Notes under the pieces: generated by a model | What the model was told of the DNA's origin: nothing | Databases searched by the model: none | What the model saw: the letters and a program-made list of their open reading frames with translations, nothing else | Assembly: GCF_009834125.1 (NCBI RefSeq) | Contig: NZ_CP047146.1 | Coordinates: 6,131,501 to 6,195,500 of the forward strand | DNA from: Streptomyces sp. GS7 | Lineage (GTDB): Bacteria > Actinomycetota > Actinomycetes > Streptomycetales > Streptomycetaceae | Direction of reading: 5' to 3' | Length of the DNA: 64,000 nucleotides | Program-made: the position numbers and the translations under genes | Shown: positions 45,249-53,434 of the stretch, piece by piece | Layout of the letters: every line of letters begins with the position of its first letter | How positions within the stretch are numbered: the first letter of the stretch is position 1

Positions 45249-45604
45249 CACTTTCCACAAGCCCCCCGAGCCAAGTGGCCACCACCGGAAAAGCCCACGC
45301 CGACGATGCTCAACTGCCATCGCCGTCGCGGGCCTTCGCGCGCCTGCCTCCGCCGCGCCGCTATCCCCCGCCGCACTCGGCGATGAACTCCCCCGGGGCT
45401 ATGCAGCGGCGGGGCTGCGCCGTCGGTCCCGCCGTCCTCGCCATGCCTGCCTCCACGTCCGTTCCCCCGTCCGGCACCGGCCGCGGTGCCTCCCGGCGGG
45501 CCGCGCGTACGCCCGCGCCACCCATCGCGTTCCACGCTAACCGCGACCACTGACAACGGCCCGCGCAGCGCCGAACGCCGGGCCGGCGGAGGGACAATGC
45601 GGCC

Positions 45605-46339
45605 ATGTCACACCTCGCCACCACACTGTTCGACGTCCACGACGGCCAGGGGCTGCGGCAGTTCGCCGAGCTCGCGATAGCCCTGCTGCTGTCCTCACTG
45701 ATCGGGCTGGAGCGCGAGGCCCGGCAGAAGAGTGCCGGGCTGCGCACCCACACCCTCGTCGGCGTGGGCAGCGCGCTGTTCATGGAGGTGTCGATCCACG
45801 GCTTCGGATCGGTACTGGGCATGGACGGCGTCACCCTCGACCCGTCCCGGATAGCCGCGCAGGTCGTCTCCGGTATCGGCTTCATCGGCGGCGGACTGAT
45901 CTTCGTCAGGAAGGACGCGGTCCGCGGGCTGACGACCGCCGCGACCATCTGGCTGACCTGCGCCATCGGCATGGCGTGCGGCGGCGGGCTGCCGCTGCTG
46001 GCCGTCGGCGCGACCGCGGTGCACTTCCTCATCGTGCGCGGCTTCTCGAAGGTCTCGGAACGGATCGGGTCGGGGCGGTCCTTCGACCGGGTCGAGCTGC
46101 GCCTGTCCTACCGGTCGCAGAACGGACTGCTGGGGCGGATGTTGGAGCTGTGCACCGGCAGCGGCTTCCGGGTCACCGACGTCCAGGTGGAGAACGGCAC
46201 GGGCGACGCCTGGGTCCCGGCGGAGGTACTGCTCCGCCTGGAGGGGAACGGTTCCGCGCACCCCCTGGTCGAGGCGCTGACCGAGCTGGAGGGGGTGCGC
46301 GGGGTGGCGCTGGGGCGGCAGTCCGACAGCACCGAATGA
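45605..46339 (+). CDS. MgtC/SapB family membrane protein
   Basis: A 244-residue protein with the MgtC signature: ALLLSSLIGLEREARQKSAG, LRTHTLVGVGSALFM and VVSGIGFIGGGLIF, then VRGLTTAATIWLTCAIGMAC. Four to five hydrophobic segments precede a soluble C-terminal ACT-like domain of about 85 residues (LSYRSQNGLLGRMLELCTGS). MgtC proteins modulate Mg-limitation and ATP synthase responses in pathogens; the role here is unknown. A small hairpin (46336-46342 with 46351-46357) covers the stop codon. Confidence 0.9.
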   Translation: MSHLATTLFDVHDGQGLRQFAELAIALLLSSLIGLEREARQKSAGLRTHTLVGVGSALFMEVSIHGFGSVLGMDGVTLDPSRIAAQVVSGIGFIGGGLIFVRKDAVRGLTTAATIWLTCAIGMACGGGLPLLAVGATAVHFLIVRGFSKVSERIGSGRSFDRVELRLSYRSQNGLLGRMLELCTGSGFRVTDVQVENGTGDAWVPAEVLLRLEGNGSAHPLVEALTELEGVRGVALGRQSDSTE

Positions 46340-46382
46340 GGACGGGCCGCTCCTCATGGGGCGCGGGCATCCGTCCGGTCGC

Positions 46383-47906
46383 TCATGCCGCGCCGGGCGA
46401 CGCCTCCCCCGGACCGGCACCCGCTCCCGCGCCCCGGTCCCCGGGCTCGGGCGCAAGGTGGTCTCCGGTCAGCTGACGGTCCACCAGCCGCCCCAGCCTC
46501 CGCGGAACATCGCCGCCCACGAGGACGACGACCACCAGCGTCAGCCCGAAGGTGAGCACCGCCAGGGCCCGCCCCAGGGGCATGCCCTCGGCCAGCCGCG
46601 CCCCGAGCACCGGTGCCACCGCACCGCCCAGGGCGCCCGCGTTGTAGACGAATCCCAGGGACGCGGCGCGGGTCACGGTCGGGAAGTGGCCCGCGATGTG
46701 CTTCGGCAGGATGCCGGAGATGCCCTGGCTGAGCGCGAGCAGCCCGAAGAGCAGGACCCCGAGCCCCACGAGGTTCCCGCGAACCGCGAACACCGGGAAG
46801 ACCAGCGCCAACGAGGCCAGCAGGGTGTACGCGTACGCCCGCCGGGTGCCGAGCAGGTCGCCGGTGAACCCCGCCAGCCAGCAGCCGGCCATCGTGCCGA
46901 GGCCCGCGGCGGACATCACGTCGGCGACCTGCCCCGGTGCGTAGCCCAGCTCGGTCTTCAGGTACGTGGGCAGCAGCGCCTGGAGGGGCCAGCTGTACAG
47001 GAACGCGCAGAACACCGTCACCGTCAGGGACACGTACAGCAGCGCTCCCCGGCGCCCGCCGAGCTGCCCGGCGAACGCGAGCAGGCACAGCGCCGCGGCG
47101 GCGGCCGGCCAGAGCGCATGTCCCGCGCCGGCGGGCGTGAAGACGCGGAGCAGCGCGGCGCACGCGATCACCGCCAGCACCGTGTTGGCCCAGCCGCGGA
47201 CGCGTCCGGTGAACAACGGGCGGAACGGATTCGGGCGTTCCGGATGCCGCTCCGGTCCGCCGGCCGGTGCGCCGCCGATCTCCGCCTGCCAGTCGCCGGC
47301 TTCCGGCAGCGACCTGCGCACCCATAGGGCGACCAGGACGGGCAGGACCCCGATCCAGAACAGCGGGCGCCAGCCCCAGGAGGGGACCACCCAGCCGTAG
47401 AGCCCGGCCGCGAGGACCGTTCCGCCCGCGTAACCGGAGATCAGGAATCCCGACGCCCGGTTGCGCAGCCGGACCGGCCAGGTCTCCAGCACGTACGTCG
47501 CGCTCGCGCTGTACTCCCCCGCCATGCCCAGGCCGATCACCAGCCGGGCGGCGAACAGGCTGGTGTAGTTCCAGGCGAATCCGCAGGCGAAGGTGCCCAG
47601 CGAGTACAGCAGGATGCCGGCGACCATGGCGGCCCTGCGGCCGTGGCGGTCGCCCAGCGCGCCCAGGACCGCACCGCCCAGCCAGCGGGTGACGAACGCG
47701 CCGGAGACGAGCGAGGCGGCGGTCGCGGTGTCCAGGTGGAACTCACCCGCGACCTCGGTCAGCACCAGCGTGATCAGCACGAAGTCGAAACCGTCGAGGA
47801 GATAGCCGATCCAGGCGGCGAACATCGCCTTCCACCGACGCGGGGTGACCTCCTCGTACCAGCGCCGCCTCCCCGTCCGACGGGGGCCGTCCGCAGGATG
47901 CGCCAT
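46383..47906 (-). CDS. MFS transporter, metabolite/H+ symporter type
   Basis: A 507-residue major facilitator of the sugar-acid/carboxylate type. WKAMFAAWIGYLLDGFDFVLI opens the first segment, GALGDRHGRRAAM is motif A, and ARLVIGLGMAGEYSASATYV is a carboxylate-symporter-like signature (compare sialic acid, benzoate or lactate carriers). The substrate is not determined. ATG at 47906 is preferred; a GTG lies immediately before it. A GGAGGAGGG run lies about 12 nt upstream. A 20-bp near-palindrome at 47971 is probably the operator. Confidence 0.85.
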   Translation of the reverse strand: MAHPADGPRRTGRRRWYEEVTPRRWKAMFAAWIGYLLDGFDFVLITLVLTEVAGEFHLDTATAASLVSGAFVTRWLGGAVLGALGDRHGRRAAMVAGILLYSLGTFACGFAWNYTSLFAARLVIGLGMAGEYSASATYVLETWPVRLRNRASGFLISGYAGGTVLAAGLYGWVVPSWGWRPLFWIGVLPVLVALWVRRSLPEAGDWQAEIGGAPAGGPERHPERPNPFRPLFTGRVRGWANTVLAVIACAALLRVFTPAGAGHALWPAAAAALCLLAFAGQLGGRRGALLYVSLTVTVFCAFLYSWPLQALLPTYLKTELGYAPGQVADVMSAAGLGTMAGCWLAGFTGDLLGTRRAYAYTLLASLALVFPVFAVRGNLVGLGVLLFGLLALSQGISGILPKHIAGHFPTVTRAASLGFVYNAGALGGAVAPVLGARLAEGMPLGRALAVLTFGLTLVVVVLVGGDVPRRLGRLVDRQLTGDHLAPEPGDRGAGAGAGPGEASPGAA

Positions 47907-47970
47907 CACAGGGGCCCGCCCTCCTCCAGCAGCCGCCCGACGCCTTCTTCCGTCCGTAACCGGCAACCCG

Positions 47971-47990
47971 GACATCGGATATCCCATGTC
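47971..47990 (-). promoter_or_regulatory. 20-bp near-palindromic operator upstream of the MFS gene
   Basis: GACATCGGATATCCCATGTC: the arms GACAT/ATGTC and the core GGATATCC are self-complementary and only one position per arm breaks symmetry. It lies 65 nt before the MFS start. No regulator gene is adjacent, so the protein that binds it is unknown. Confidence 0.55.
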
Positions 47991-48134
47991 ACCGACGAAT
48001 CTGATCCCGCTCCCCCACCGCGTCAAGCCCCGGCGCCTGAACGGGGCGGGCCGCCAACCCGGCCGGGACCGCTGGTCGTTGACGGGGCGCCCGAGGCTCC
48101 CTAGGGTCCGGAGGTCACCCCGAGAGGACGGACC

Positions 48135-49322
48135 ATGCGACCGCAGGACACCTCCGGACGGGCCCATGACCTCGTCCTGTACGGAGCAACCGGGTTCGCG
48201 GGCGCGCTCACCGCCGCATACCTGGCCGAGCACGCCCCCGAGGACTGCCGCTGGGCGCTCGCCGGACGCAGCACCGCCAAACTGGAGCGGCTGCGCGACC
48301 GGTTGGCCGCGATCAACCCGGATTGCGCCGGCCTCCCGCTTCTGACGGCCGACAGCGCCGACCCCGGTTCGCTGCACGCCCTCGCCTCCGCCACCAGGGT
48401 CCTGGCCACCACGGTCGGCCCCTACCTGCTCCGCGGCGAGCCCCTGGTCGCGGCCTGCGCCGCGGCCGGCACGGACTATCTCGACCTCACGGGCGAGCCG
48501 GAGTTCATCGACCGCGTGTACCTCCGCCACCATGCGACGGCCCGTGCCTCCGGGGCGCGCATCGTCCACGCCTGCGGCTTCGACTCCGTTCCGCACGACC
48601 TGGGGGTGCACTACACGGTGGGGCTGCTCCCCGAGGGCGTCCCGCTGCGCATCGACGGCTTCGTGCGGACCAACGGGGCCTTCTCCGGCGGAACCCTCGC
48701 CTCCGCACTGACCGCCGTCTCGCGCCCGGCCGCCATGGCGCGGGTCGCCCGGGAGCGCCGTCGGGTGGAACCGCGGCCCGCCGGCCGCACCGTACGCGCA
48801 CCGTTCGGGCCGCCCCTCCGGAGCGCCGAAACCGGCACCTGGGGAATCCCGCTGCCGACCGTCGACCCGCAGATCGTCGCCCGCTCGGCCGCCGCCCTCG
48901 ACCGCTACGGGCCCGACTTCCGCTACCGCCACTACGCGGCCGTGCGCCGGCTGCCGACCGCCGCGGGAGCGGCCCTGGGCGCCGGTGCGGTGTGCGCTCT
49001 GGCCCAGGTGCCGCCCGCCCGCCGCTGGCTGTCGGGACGTCTGGAACCGGGCGCGGGGCCCGGTGAGGAGCGGCGCGCACGCAGCTGGTTCCGGGTGCGC
49101 TTCGTCGCCTCGGGAGGCGGGGAGCAGCTGGTCACCGAGGTCGCGGGCGGCGACCCCGGCTACGACGAGACGGCGAAGATGCTCGCCGAGTCGGCTCTGA
49201 GCCTGGCCTTCGACGACCTGCCGGAGACGTCGGGCCAGGTGACGACCGCGGTCGCCATGGGAGACGCGCTGACCCGCCGCCTCCAGGACGCCGGGATCGG
49301 TTTCCGGGTGGTCCGGCGGTAG
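48135..49322 (+). CDS. Saccharopine dehydrogenase-like/trans-acting enoyl reductase family protein
   Basis: A 395-residue NAD(P)-binding oxidoreductase. DLVLYGATGFAGALTAAYLA is the Rossmann motif, followed by WALAGRSTAKLERL and, further on, YLDLTGEPEF and HACGFDSVPHDLG, the pattern of the mycobacterial trans-acting enoyl reductase (Rv2953-like) family. In mycobacteria it reduces polyketide-derived lipids; no polyketide synthase is linked here. ATG at 48135 has GAGAGGAC upstream. Divergent from the MFS gene across a 228-nt gap. Confidence 0.88.
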   Translation: MRPQDTSGRAHDLVLYGATGFAGALTAAYLAEHAPEDCRWALAGRSTAKLERLRDRLAAINPDCAGLPLLTADSADPGSLHALASATRVLATTVGPYLLRGEPLVAACAAAGTDYLDLTGEPEFIDRVYLRHHATARASGARIVHACGFDSVPHDLGVHYTVGLLPEGVPLRIDGFVRTNGAFSGGTLASALTAVSRPAAMARVARERRRVEPRPAGRTVRAPFGPPLRSAETGTWGIPLPTVDPQIVARSAAALDRYGPDFRYRHYAAVRRLPTAAGAALGAGAVCALAQVPPARRWLSGRLEPGAGPGEERRARSWFRVRFVASGGGEQLVTEVAGGDPGYDETAKMLAESALSLAFDDLPETSGQVTTAVAMGDALTRRLQDAGIGFRVVRR

Positions 49323-49337
49323 CGGGCGGCCGGGCCG

Positions 49338-50060
49338 TCAGGCGCCCGCGAGGGCCCGCCGGCACAGGGAGTCGGCGGCCCTGGTCGTCTCCGGAAGCCG
49401 GTAGGAGGCCGCCAGACGGAGCGTATGCGCGCACGCCCGGTCGAGGTCGACGCGATGCCCTACGGACACGAACACCGGCTTGACGCCCCGCTGGGTGCGC
49501 AGCGCACGTCCTACCTCCTCGGGCTCCTCCGTGGACGTCCCGTCGTCCAGGAGGGGCGAGGTGTCGCCCCGCTCCGGCCCCGGAGGCGCGTACCGGAAGG
49601 TGAACGGGTTCTTGGCCACGCCGATGGTGGGCAGTCCGGTCAGCACTCCGAGGTGGCTGGCGAGACCGAAGCGCCGCGGGTGCGCCAGCCCGTAGCCGTC
49701 GCAGACCACCAGGCCGGGCGTGCGGGCGAGGCGGGCGAGCGCGTCCAGCACGGTGGGGATCTCTCGGAAGGCGAGCAGCCCCGGGATGTACGGGAAGGAG
49801 ACCGGGCCGACGGCGGTGGCCTCGTCGACGACGGCGAGCGTCCGCGCGTCGAGGGCGACGGCCGCCGCGGCGACCACGTCGCGCGCGTCGTCGTAGGCGA
49901 CGTCCACACCGACCACGGTGCCCTCGAAACCCGGTTCGGGGCCGGGCTCGTCGAGCCGTACACGGGTCCGCAACCGGTCCTGGACCGCGCGTGCCCCGGC
50001 TTCGTCCGTCGGCCAGTGCCGCAGCTCGTCGTCGCGGGAGATGATTCCGGAAGTGTCCAT
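49338..50060 (-). CDS. nfi: Endonuclease V (deoxyinosine repair)
   Basis: A 240-residue protein with the endonuclease V blocks: GTVVGVDVAYDDAR (first catalytic Asp), VSFPYIPGLLAFREIP, LVVCDGYGLAHPRRFGLASH and GLPTIGVAKNPF. It cuts near deoxyinosine in DNA. Length is normal. The frame stays open further up to 50537, but the ATG at 50060 starts the conserved part and the upstream stretch is antisense to the YciI gene. Divergent from the YciI gene. Confidence 0.93.
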   Translation of the reverse strand: MDTSGIISRDDELRHWPTDEAGARAVQDRLRTRVRLDEPGPEPGFEGTVVGVDVAYDDARDVVAAAAVALDARTLAVVDEATAVGPVSFPYIPGLLAFREIPTVLDALARLARTPGLVVCDGYGLAHPRRFGLASHLGVLTGLPTIGVAKNPFTFRYAPPGPERGDTSPLLDDGTSTEEPEEVGRALRTQRGVKPVFVSVGHRVDLDRACAHTLRLAASYRLPETTRAADSLCRRALAGA

Positions 50061-50198
50061 GGTGACCGCAACGCTACCGAAGCCCCCAACGGGACCGCAG
50101 GGCCCCTCAGCGCCCCGCCCCATCCCCTCCGGCCTGCGCGTTTCCCCGCCCGGCAGGGCAGGTCCGCGACGTGCACCCCCGCCTCGTATATTGCAGCC

Positions 50199-50498
50199 AT
50201 GTTCGTACTGGAACTGACCTACACCGCGCCCCTCGAACGCGTCGACGCCGCCCTCCAGGACCACGTGGAGTGGCTGGACAAGGAGTACGCCGCCGGGCAC
50301 TTCATCGCCTCCGGCCGCAAGAACCCGCGCAACGGCGGCGTGATCCTCGCCGCCGGGATCGACCGTGCGGCAGTCGAGAAGATCACCGCCGCGGACCCGT
50401 TCGTCGTCGCCGGGGTCTGCGAGTACCGGATCACCGAGTTCGTCGCGACGAAGACCGCTCCGGCCCTGGAGGGGTACCGGGAGCAGCTGCCGTCCTGA
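50199..50498 (+). CDS. YciI family protein
   Basis: A 99-residue ferredoxin-like-fold protein: MFVLELTYTAPLERVDAALQ, then DHVEWLDKEYAAGHFIASGR, with the conserved His/Asp pair of YciI proteins (HVEWLD). Function is generally unknown. TATATT (50187-50192) ends 6 nt before the ATG and there is no ribosome-binding site, so the mRNA is probably leaderless. Confidence 0.9.
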   Translation: MFVLELTYTAPLERVDAALQDHVEWLDKEYAAGHFIASGRKNPRNGGVILAAGIDRAAVEKITAADPFVVAGVCEYRITEFVATKTAPALEGYREQLPS

Positions 50499-50518
50499 GA
50501 TACCGCCCCACGCAGCAC

Positions 50519-50554
50519 GGCCCGGCCCCCGGTTCACCCCGGTGGTGCCGGGCC
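50519..50554. terminator. Probable convergent terminator
   Basis: GGCCCGGC (50519-50526) pairs with GCCGGGCC (50547-50554); partial pairing continues outwards (CAGCA with TGCTG). It lies between the YciI stop and the stop of the decayed nucleotidyltransferase gene. Confidence 0.5.
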
Positions 50555-50570
50555 ACCTGCTGTCCGGGGG

Positions 50571-51427
50571 TTACGCCGTCCGTCCACCGTCACGGGCGTT
50601 CAGCAGCGTGCCGATCTCGTCGTGCAGTCCGCCGCGGCATACCGTGCCCCACCGGGCCGCCGCCTCCACCGCGAGCTCCCTGCTCCACTGCCGGCTCCGC
50701 CGCGCGGCGATCCGCAGGTCCGGCCGGCGGGCGGGCGCGGTGGTCGCTGTGTACCTCTCGACGTCATGTGCCGGAAGATCCGCTTCCAGCGCCCGGCTGG
50801 GTGTCGGCCAGTGCACGGTCGATCCGCGCAGCAGCCGGCACAGCCGGAGCTGCTGCGGGGCGATGACGGTGTGCAGCAGTGCGTGGGCGCGGGCCGTCTC
50901 ACCGCGGGCCGGCACGTGGGCGAGCATCAGCGTCCAGTTGGTGAGTTCGTCGGTGAGCTGCTGGGCGGTGGTCAGCGGGTCGGGCGGGCAGTGATCGGCG
51001 AGCGTGCGGGCCGCGGCGGTCAGCCGTCCGCTGCGGTCGAGCAACACGGCCGCGTCGGGGTCGGGCAGATGCATCATGCCCCGCCAGGTGACGACCCGGG
51101 CGACCCCGGCCCGGCGGCCTCGACATGGAATTCACCGCGCATCAGGTCGTCGAAGGCCACGGCGAGAACGCCGTACATGTTGGTGTACGCCAGTTTCAAC
51201 GGCGCCAACCGGCGGACGAATTCCCGCCCTTCGAAGCCCGCTTCCGCCTCGTCGCGGACGAAGAGGTACGCCGCGATGTCCGAGTGGTCGTCGGCCTCCC
51301 CCAGCGTCCACGACCCGTACAGCAGCACGCCGTCCGGCCGCCGGTCGGCCCGCGCGGCCTCCCGCAGGCGCTCGATACGGCGGTCGAGACGGCTGTCGCC
51401 GCCCCCGTTGGAGGCCGGACGCGGCAT
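50571..51427 (-). pseudogene. Lincosamide nucleotidyltransferase (Lnu-type), split by frameshift
   Basis: Two frames together give one nucleotidyltransferase. The first (51427-51074) holds RIERLREAARADRRPDGVLL and the metal-binding YGSWTLGEADDHSDIAAYLF, ending GEFHVEAAG. The second (to 50571) continues TWRGMMHLPDPDAAVLLDRS and HWPTPSRALEADL. Order and motifs match lincosamide nucleotidyltransferases, which inactivate lincomycin and clindamycin by adenylylation. The break near 51100 fits a single-base indel in a run of C and G. The first frame's stop and the second frame's ATG overlap (TGATG), so coupled two-part expression is conceivable. ATG 51427 has no ribosome-binding site; the well-placed ATG at 51485 is in another frame, which suggests a second indel. 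Confidence 0.75.
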
Positions 51428-51481
51428 CGGACGGGCGGCCGGGGACGGCTGGTTCGCGATGCGCGGCGGACGCGGAGAACG

Positions 51482-51601
51482 GCATGGGCGATGACTCCTG
51501 AGCAGTGGTGGGAGGGCAGGCGGACAGCACCCGGCGGCCGTCGTCGGGTGGGAGACGCGAACGCGTTCGCTGTCCGTCAGCTCAGGAGAAGACGCCCATG
51601 C
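51482..51601 (-). promoter_or_regulatory. Erm-like translational attenuator upstream of the lnu-type gene
   Basis: On the minus strand, arm 1 (51601-51580) covers a five-codon leader ORF. Arm 2 (51503-51482) covers CAGGAG (51500-51495) and an ATG at 51485, the expected ribosome-binding site and start of the resistance gene. The arms pair over 9 + 9 bp with a symmetric 4-nt internal loop. Between them lie a second pair of arms (51521-51528 with 51569-51576), a small ACCCG/CGGGT hairpin and a perfect 14-bp palindrome (51557-51570). Stalling on the leader would free the downstream start site. The arrangement is seen in the sequence; the mechanism is inferred from erm leaders. Confidence 0.65.
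51582..51599 (-). CDS. Five-residue leader peptide MGVFS
   Basis: ATG GGC GTC TTC TCC TGA, preceded by AAGGTGA about 5 nt upstream. Its codons form the first arm of the attenuator. The residues resemble the first five of the ErmC leader (MGIFS), but the peptide stops there. The ORF begins 10 nt past the stop of the sugar transporter gene, so its promoter would lie inside that gene's 3' end. Confidence 0.5.
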   Translation of the reverse strand: MGVFS

Positions 51602-51608
51602 GGTCACC

Positions 51609-53078
51609 TTATGGAGTCGAGGGAGACGACGCGGCCGGATTGTCGAACGGTCCGGCGCCGACCGGGCCGGGCACGGAAGTGTCGGGCCAGCTCCCGCCGT
51701 TGCGCCAGTACTCCTGAATCTCCTCCAGGTGGCGCCCCTTGGTCTCGGGGGCGGTGAACGCGGCGAAGACGAGGGCGGCGAGCGCGAGCACGCCCAGACC
51801 GGCGAAGGTCGCTGCGGCACCCGCCCTGGCCATGAGGGAGGGGAAGAACTGGGCGATCAGCAGGTTGGCCACCAGGTCGGCGGTGAGCATCACCGATGCT
51901 CCCGTGGAGCGCAGTTGGGCGGGGAACGCCTCGCTCGCGTAGACCCAGATCAGCGATCCGAAGCCGAAGTTGAAGGCGGCGGTGAACAGGAGGATCGCGC
52001 CGAAGCCCACCCACGTGGTGGCACCGTGCAGGTCTCCCATGCCGAAGACCACGGTCAGGACGGCGAGCATCACCGCCATCGTGCCGATCCCGCAGAGCAG
52101 CACCACCCGGCGGCCGATGCGGTCGATGATGAGGATGGCGAGCACCGCCGCGGCCAGCGAGGCGAGTTCGACGAACGACGGCAGCAGGAAGTTCTGTCCG
52201 TTGCCGGTGAAGCCCATTTCCTCGAAGATCTGCGGGCTGTAGTACGTGACGGCGTTGATACCGGTGATCTGGCAGAAGAAGCCGAGGCCGACGACGAAGA
52301 ACGCGGCACGGGCATACGGCTTGCGCAGCAGCGAGCGCACCGAGCCGCCGCTCTCCGCGGCGAGTGCGGCCTGCACCGAGGCGACCTCGGCGCGCGGATC
52401 GACGTCCGGGTCGGTCGTCGCCATGACCTCGACGGCCCGTTCCGTTTGTCCCTTGAGGACGTACCAGCGGGGCGTGTCCGGCAGGCGGAGCAGCGGAATC
52501 ATCACCAGTGCCGCGGGGATCGCGGAGAGGCCGAGCATCCAGCGCCAGTGACCGCCTCCGGACAGGCCCCAGTTGACGAAGTAGGTGATGACGATGCCGA
52601 CGACGGTCGCCACCTGATACGCGGCCACGGAGGCGCCCCGGATACGGGCCGGGGTGGATTCGGCCACATAGAGCGGGGCGGCGACGATCGAGATGCCGAT
52701 GGCGACGCCGAGCAGGAACCGGACCGCGTCGAGCGTCTCGACATTGGGGGCGCCGGCGGACAGTGCGACGAACACCGCGTACGAGCCGGCGACGATGAGC
52801 ATTGCGGCCTTGCGGCCGAGCGCGTCGGCAAGCTTGCCGCCGATCAGCGCACCGAGAATCGAGCCGAACACCAGGACGCTGTTGACCAGCCCTTTTTCGG
52901 TCTCGGTGAGGTGGAAGTCCTTGCTCAGGAAGACGAGGGCACCGGAGATGCTGCCGGTGTCATAGCCGTAGATGACGCCGACGACGGCGCCGGTGAGCGC
53001 GAACAGCCGGCCGGTGCGGCGCGCGGTCGTGGACGACGGCTGCGGCGGGGGTGTCGCGGAGAGCGGGGCAGTGGACAT
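51609..53078 (-). CDS. Sugar porter family MFS symporter
   Basis: A 489-residue, 12-segment sugar/H+ symporter. Family signatures are GYDTGSISGALVF in segment 1, GGKLADALGRKAAM (motif A), RFLLGVAIGISIVAAPLYVAE with STPARIRG (PESPRWL-like loop reads LPDTPRWYVLKG), and CQITGINAVTYYSP in segment 7. The C-terminus ends with PETKGRHLEEI. ATG at 53078 has AAAGGA at 6 nt. Divergent from the SIS isomerase gene, with which it probably shares DeoR control. Confidence 0.93.
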   Translation of the reverse strand: MSTAPLSATPPPQPSSTTARRTGRLFALTGAVVGVIYGYDTGSISGALVFLSKDFHLTETEKGLVNSVLVFGSILGALIGGKLADALGRKAAMLIVAGSYAVFVALSAGAPNVETLDAVRFLLGVAIGISIVAAPLYVAESTPARIRGASVAAYQVATVVGIVITYFVNWGLSGGGHWRWMLGLSAIPAALVMIPLLRLPDTPRWYVLKGQTERAVEVMATTDPDVDPRAEVASVQAALAAESGGSVRSLLRKPYARAAFFVVGLGFFCQITGINAVTYYSPQIFEEMGFTGNGQNFLLPSFVELASLAAAVLAILIIDRIGRRVVLLCGIGTMAVMLAVLTVVFGMGDLHGATTWVGFGAILLFTAAFNFGFGSLIWVYASEAFPAQLRSTGASVMLTADLVANLLIAQFFPSLMARAGAAATFAGLGVLALAALVFAAFTAPETKGRHLEEIQEYWRNGGSWPDTSVPGPVGAGPFDNPAASSPSTP

Positions 53079-53434
53079 ACGGAGTCCTTTGTGCGGCGGA
53101 ACGTCCTTGCTGCGTTTCTGCGGAGCTGCGTGCGGAGTCTCGGGGCACTGCGTCACGGGCCGTGGACGAGCCTGCATGACTGATCTTGCGAATATCAGGC
53201 ACGTTTCACGCAGCTGTCAACAGTCCATCACCTGCTTTTCGCCATACCCGTTCCCGCCCCACCTCCAACCCACACGGCAAGACAACCCACCACCAGTCCG
53301 CGCTCCCCTCTGCTGCATCCACCCGCACGAGGGATGGATCAGCGCGACAAGACTGCGTAGAGTCGATTGCAACAAACCACAATCTTGCATTTTCACGCAT
53401 CACAATCGACCACACGATCACGGGAGGGCAGGTC
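53079..53434. promoter_or_regulatory. Divergent control region of the sugar island with CAATC/GATTG sites
   Basis: No gene in 356 nt. GATTG (53365-53369), CAATC (53380-53384) and CAATC (53403-53407) lie in the 70 nt before the SIS start; the first two form an inverted pair with centres 15 nt apart and both CAATC copies are preceded by CA. They are candidate binding sites for the DeoR protein encoded downstream. The AT-rich segment is unusual for this window. Confidence 0.45.

Noticed and set aside
45249..45604. Small frames between the CoA-transferase and MgtC-like genes (for example 45275-45553)
   Set aside because: Codon third positions are not Streptomyces-like, composition is Pro/Ala/Arg shadow, and no ribosome-binding site is present.
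51132..51485. 117-codon frame starting at ATG 51485
   Set aside because: It has the best ribosome-binding site, but after the first residues the translation is an Arg/Pro/Gly-rich shadow of the nucleotidyltransferase frame, so it is treated as evidence of a frameshift rather than a gene.
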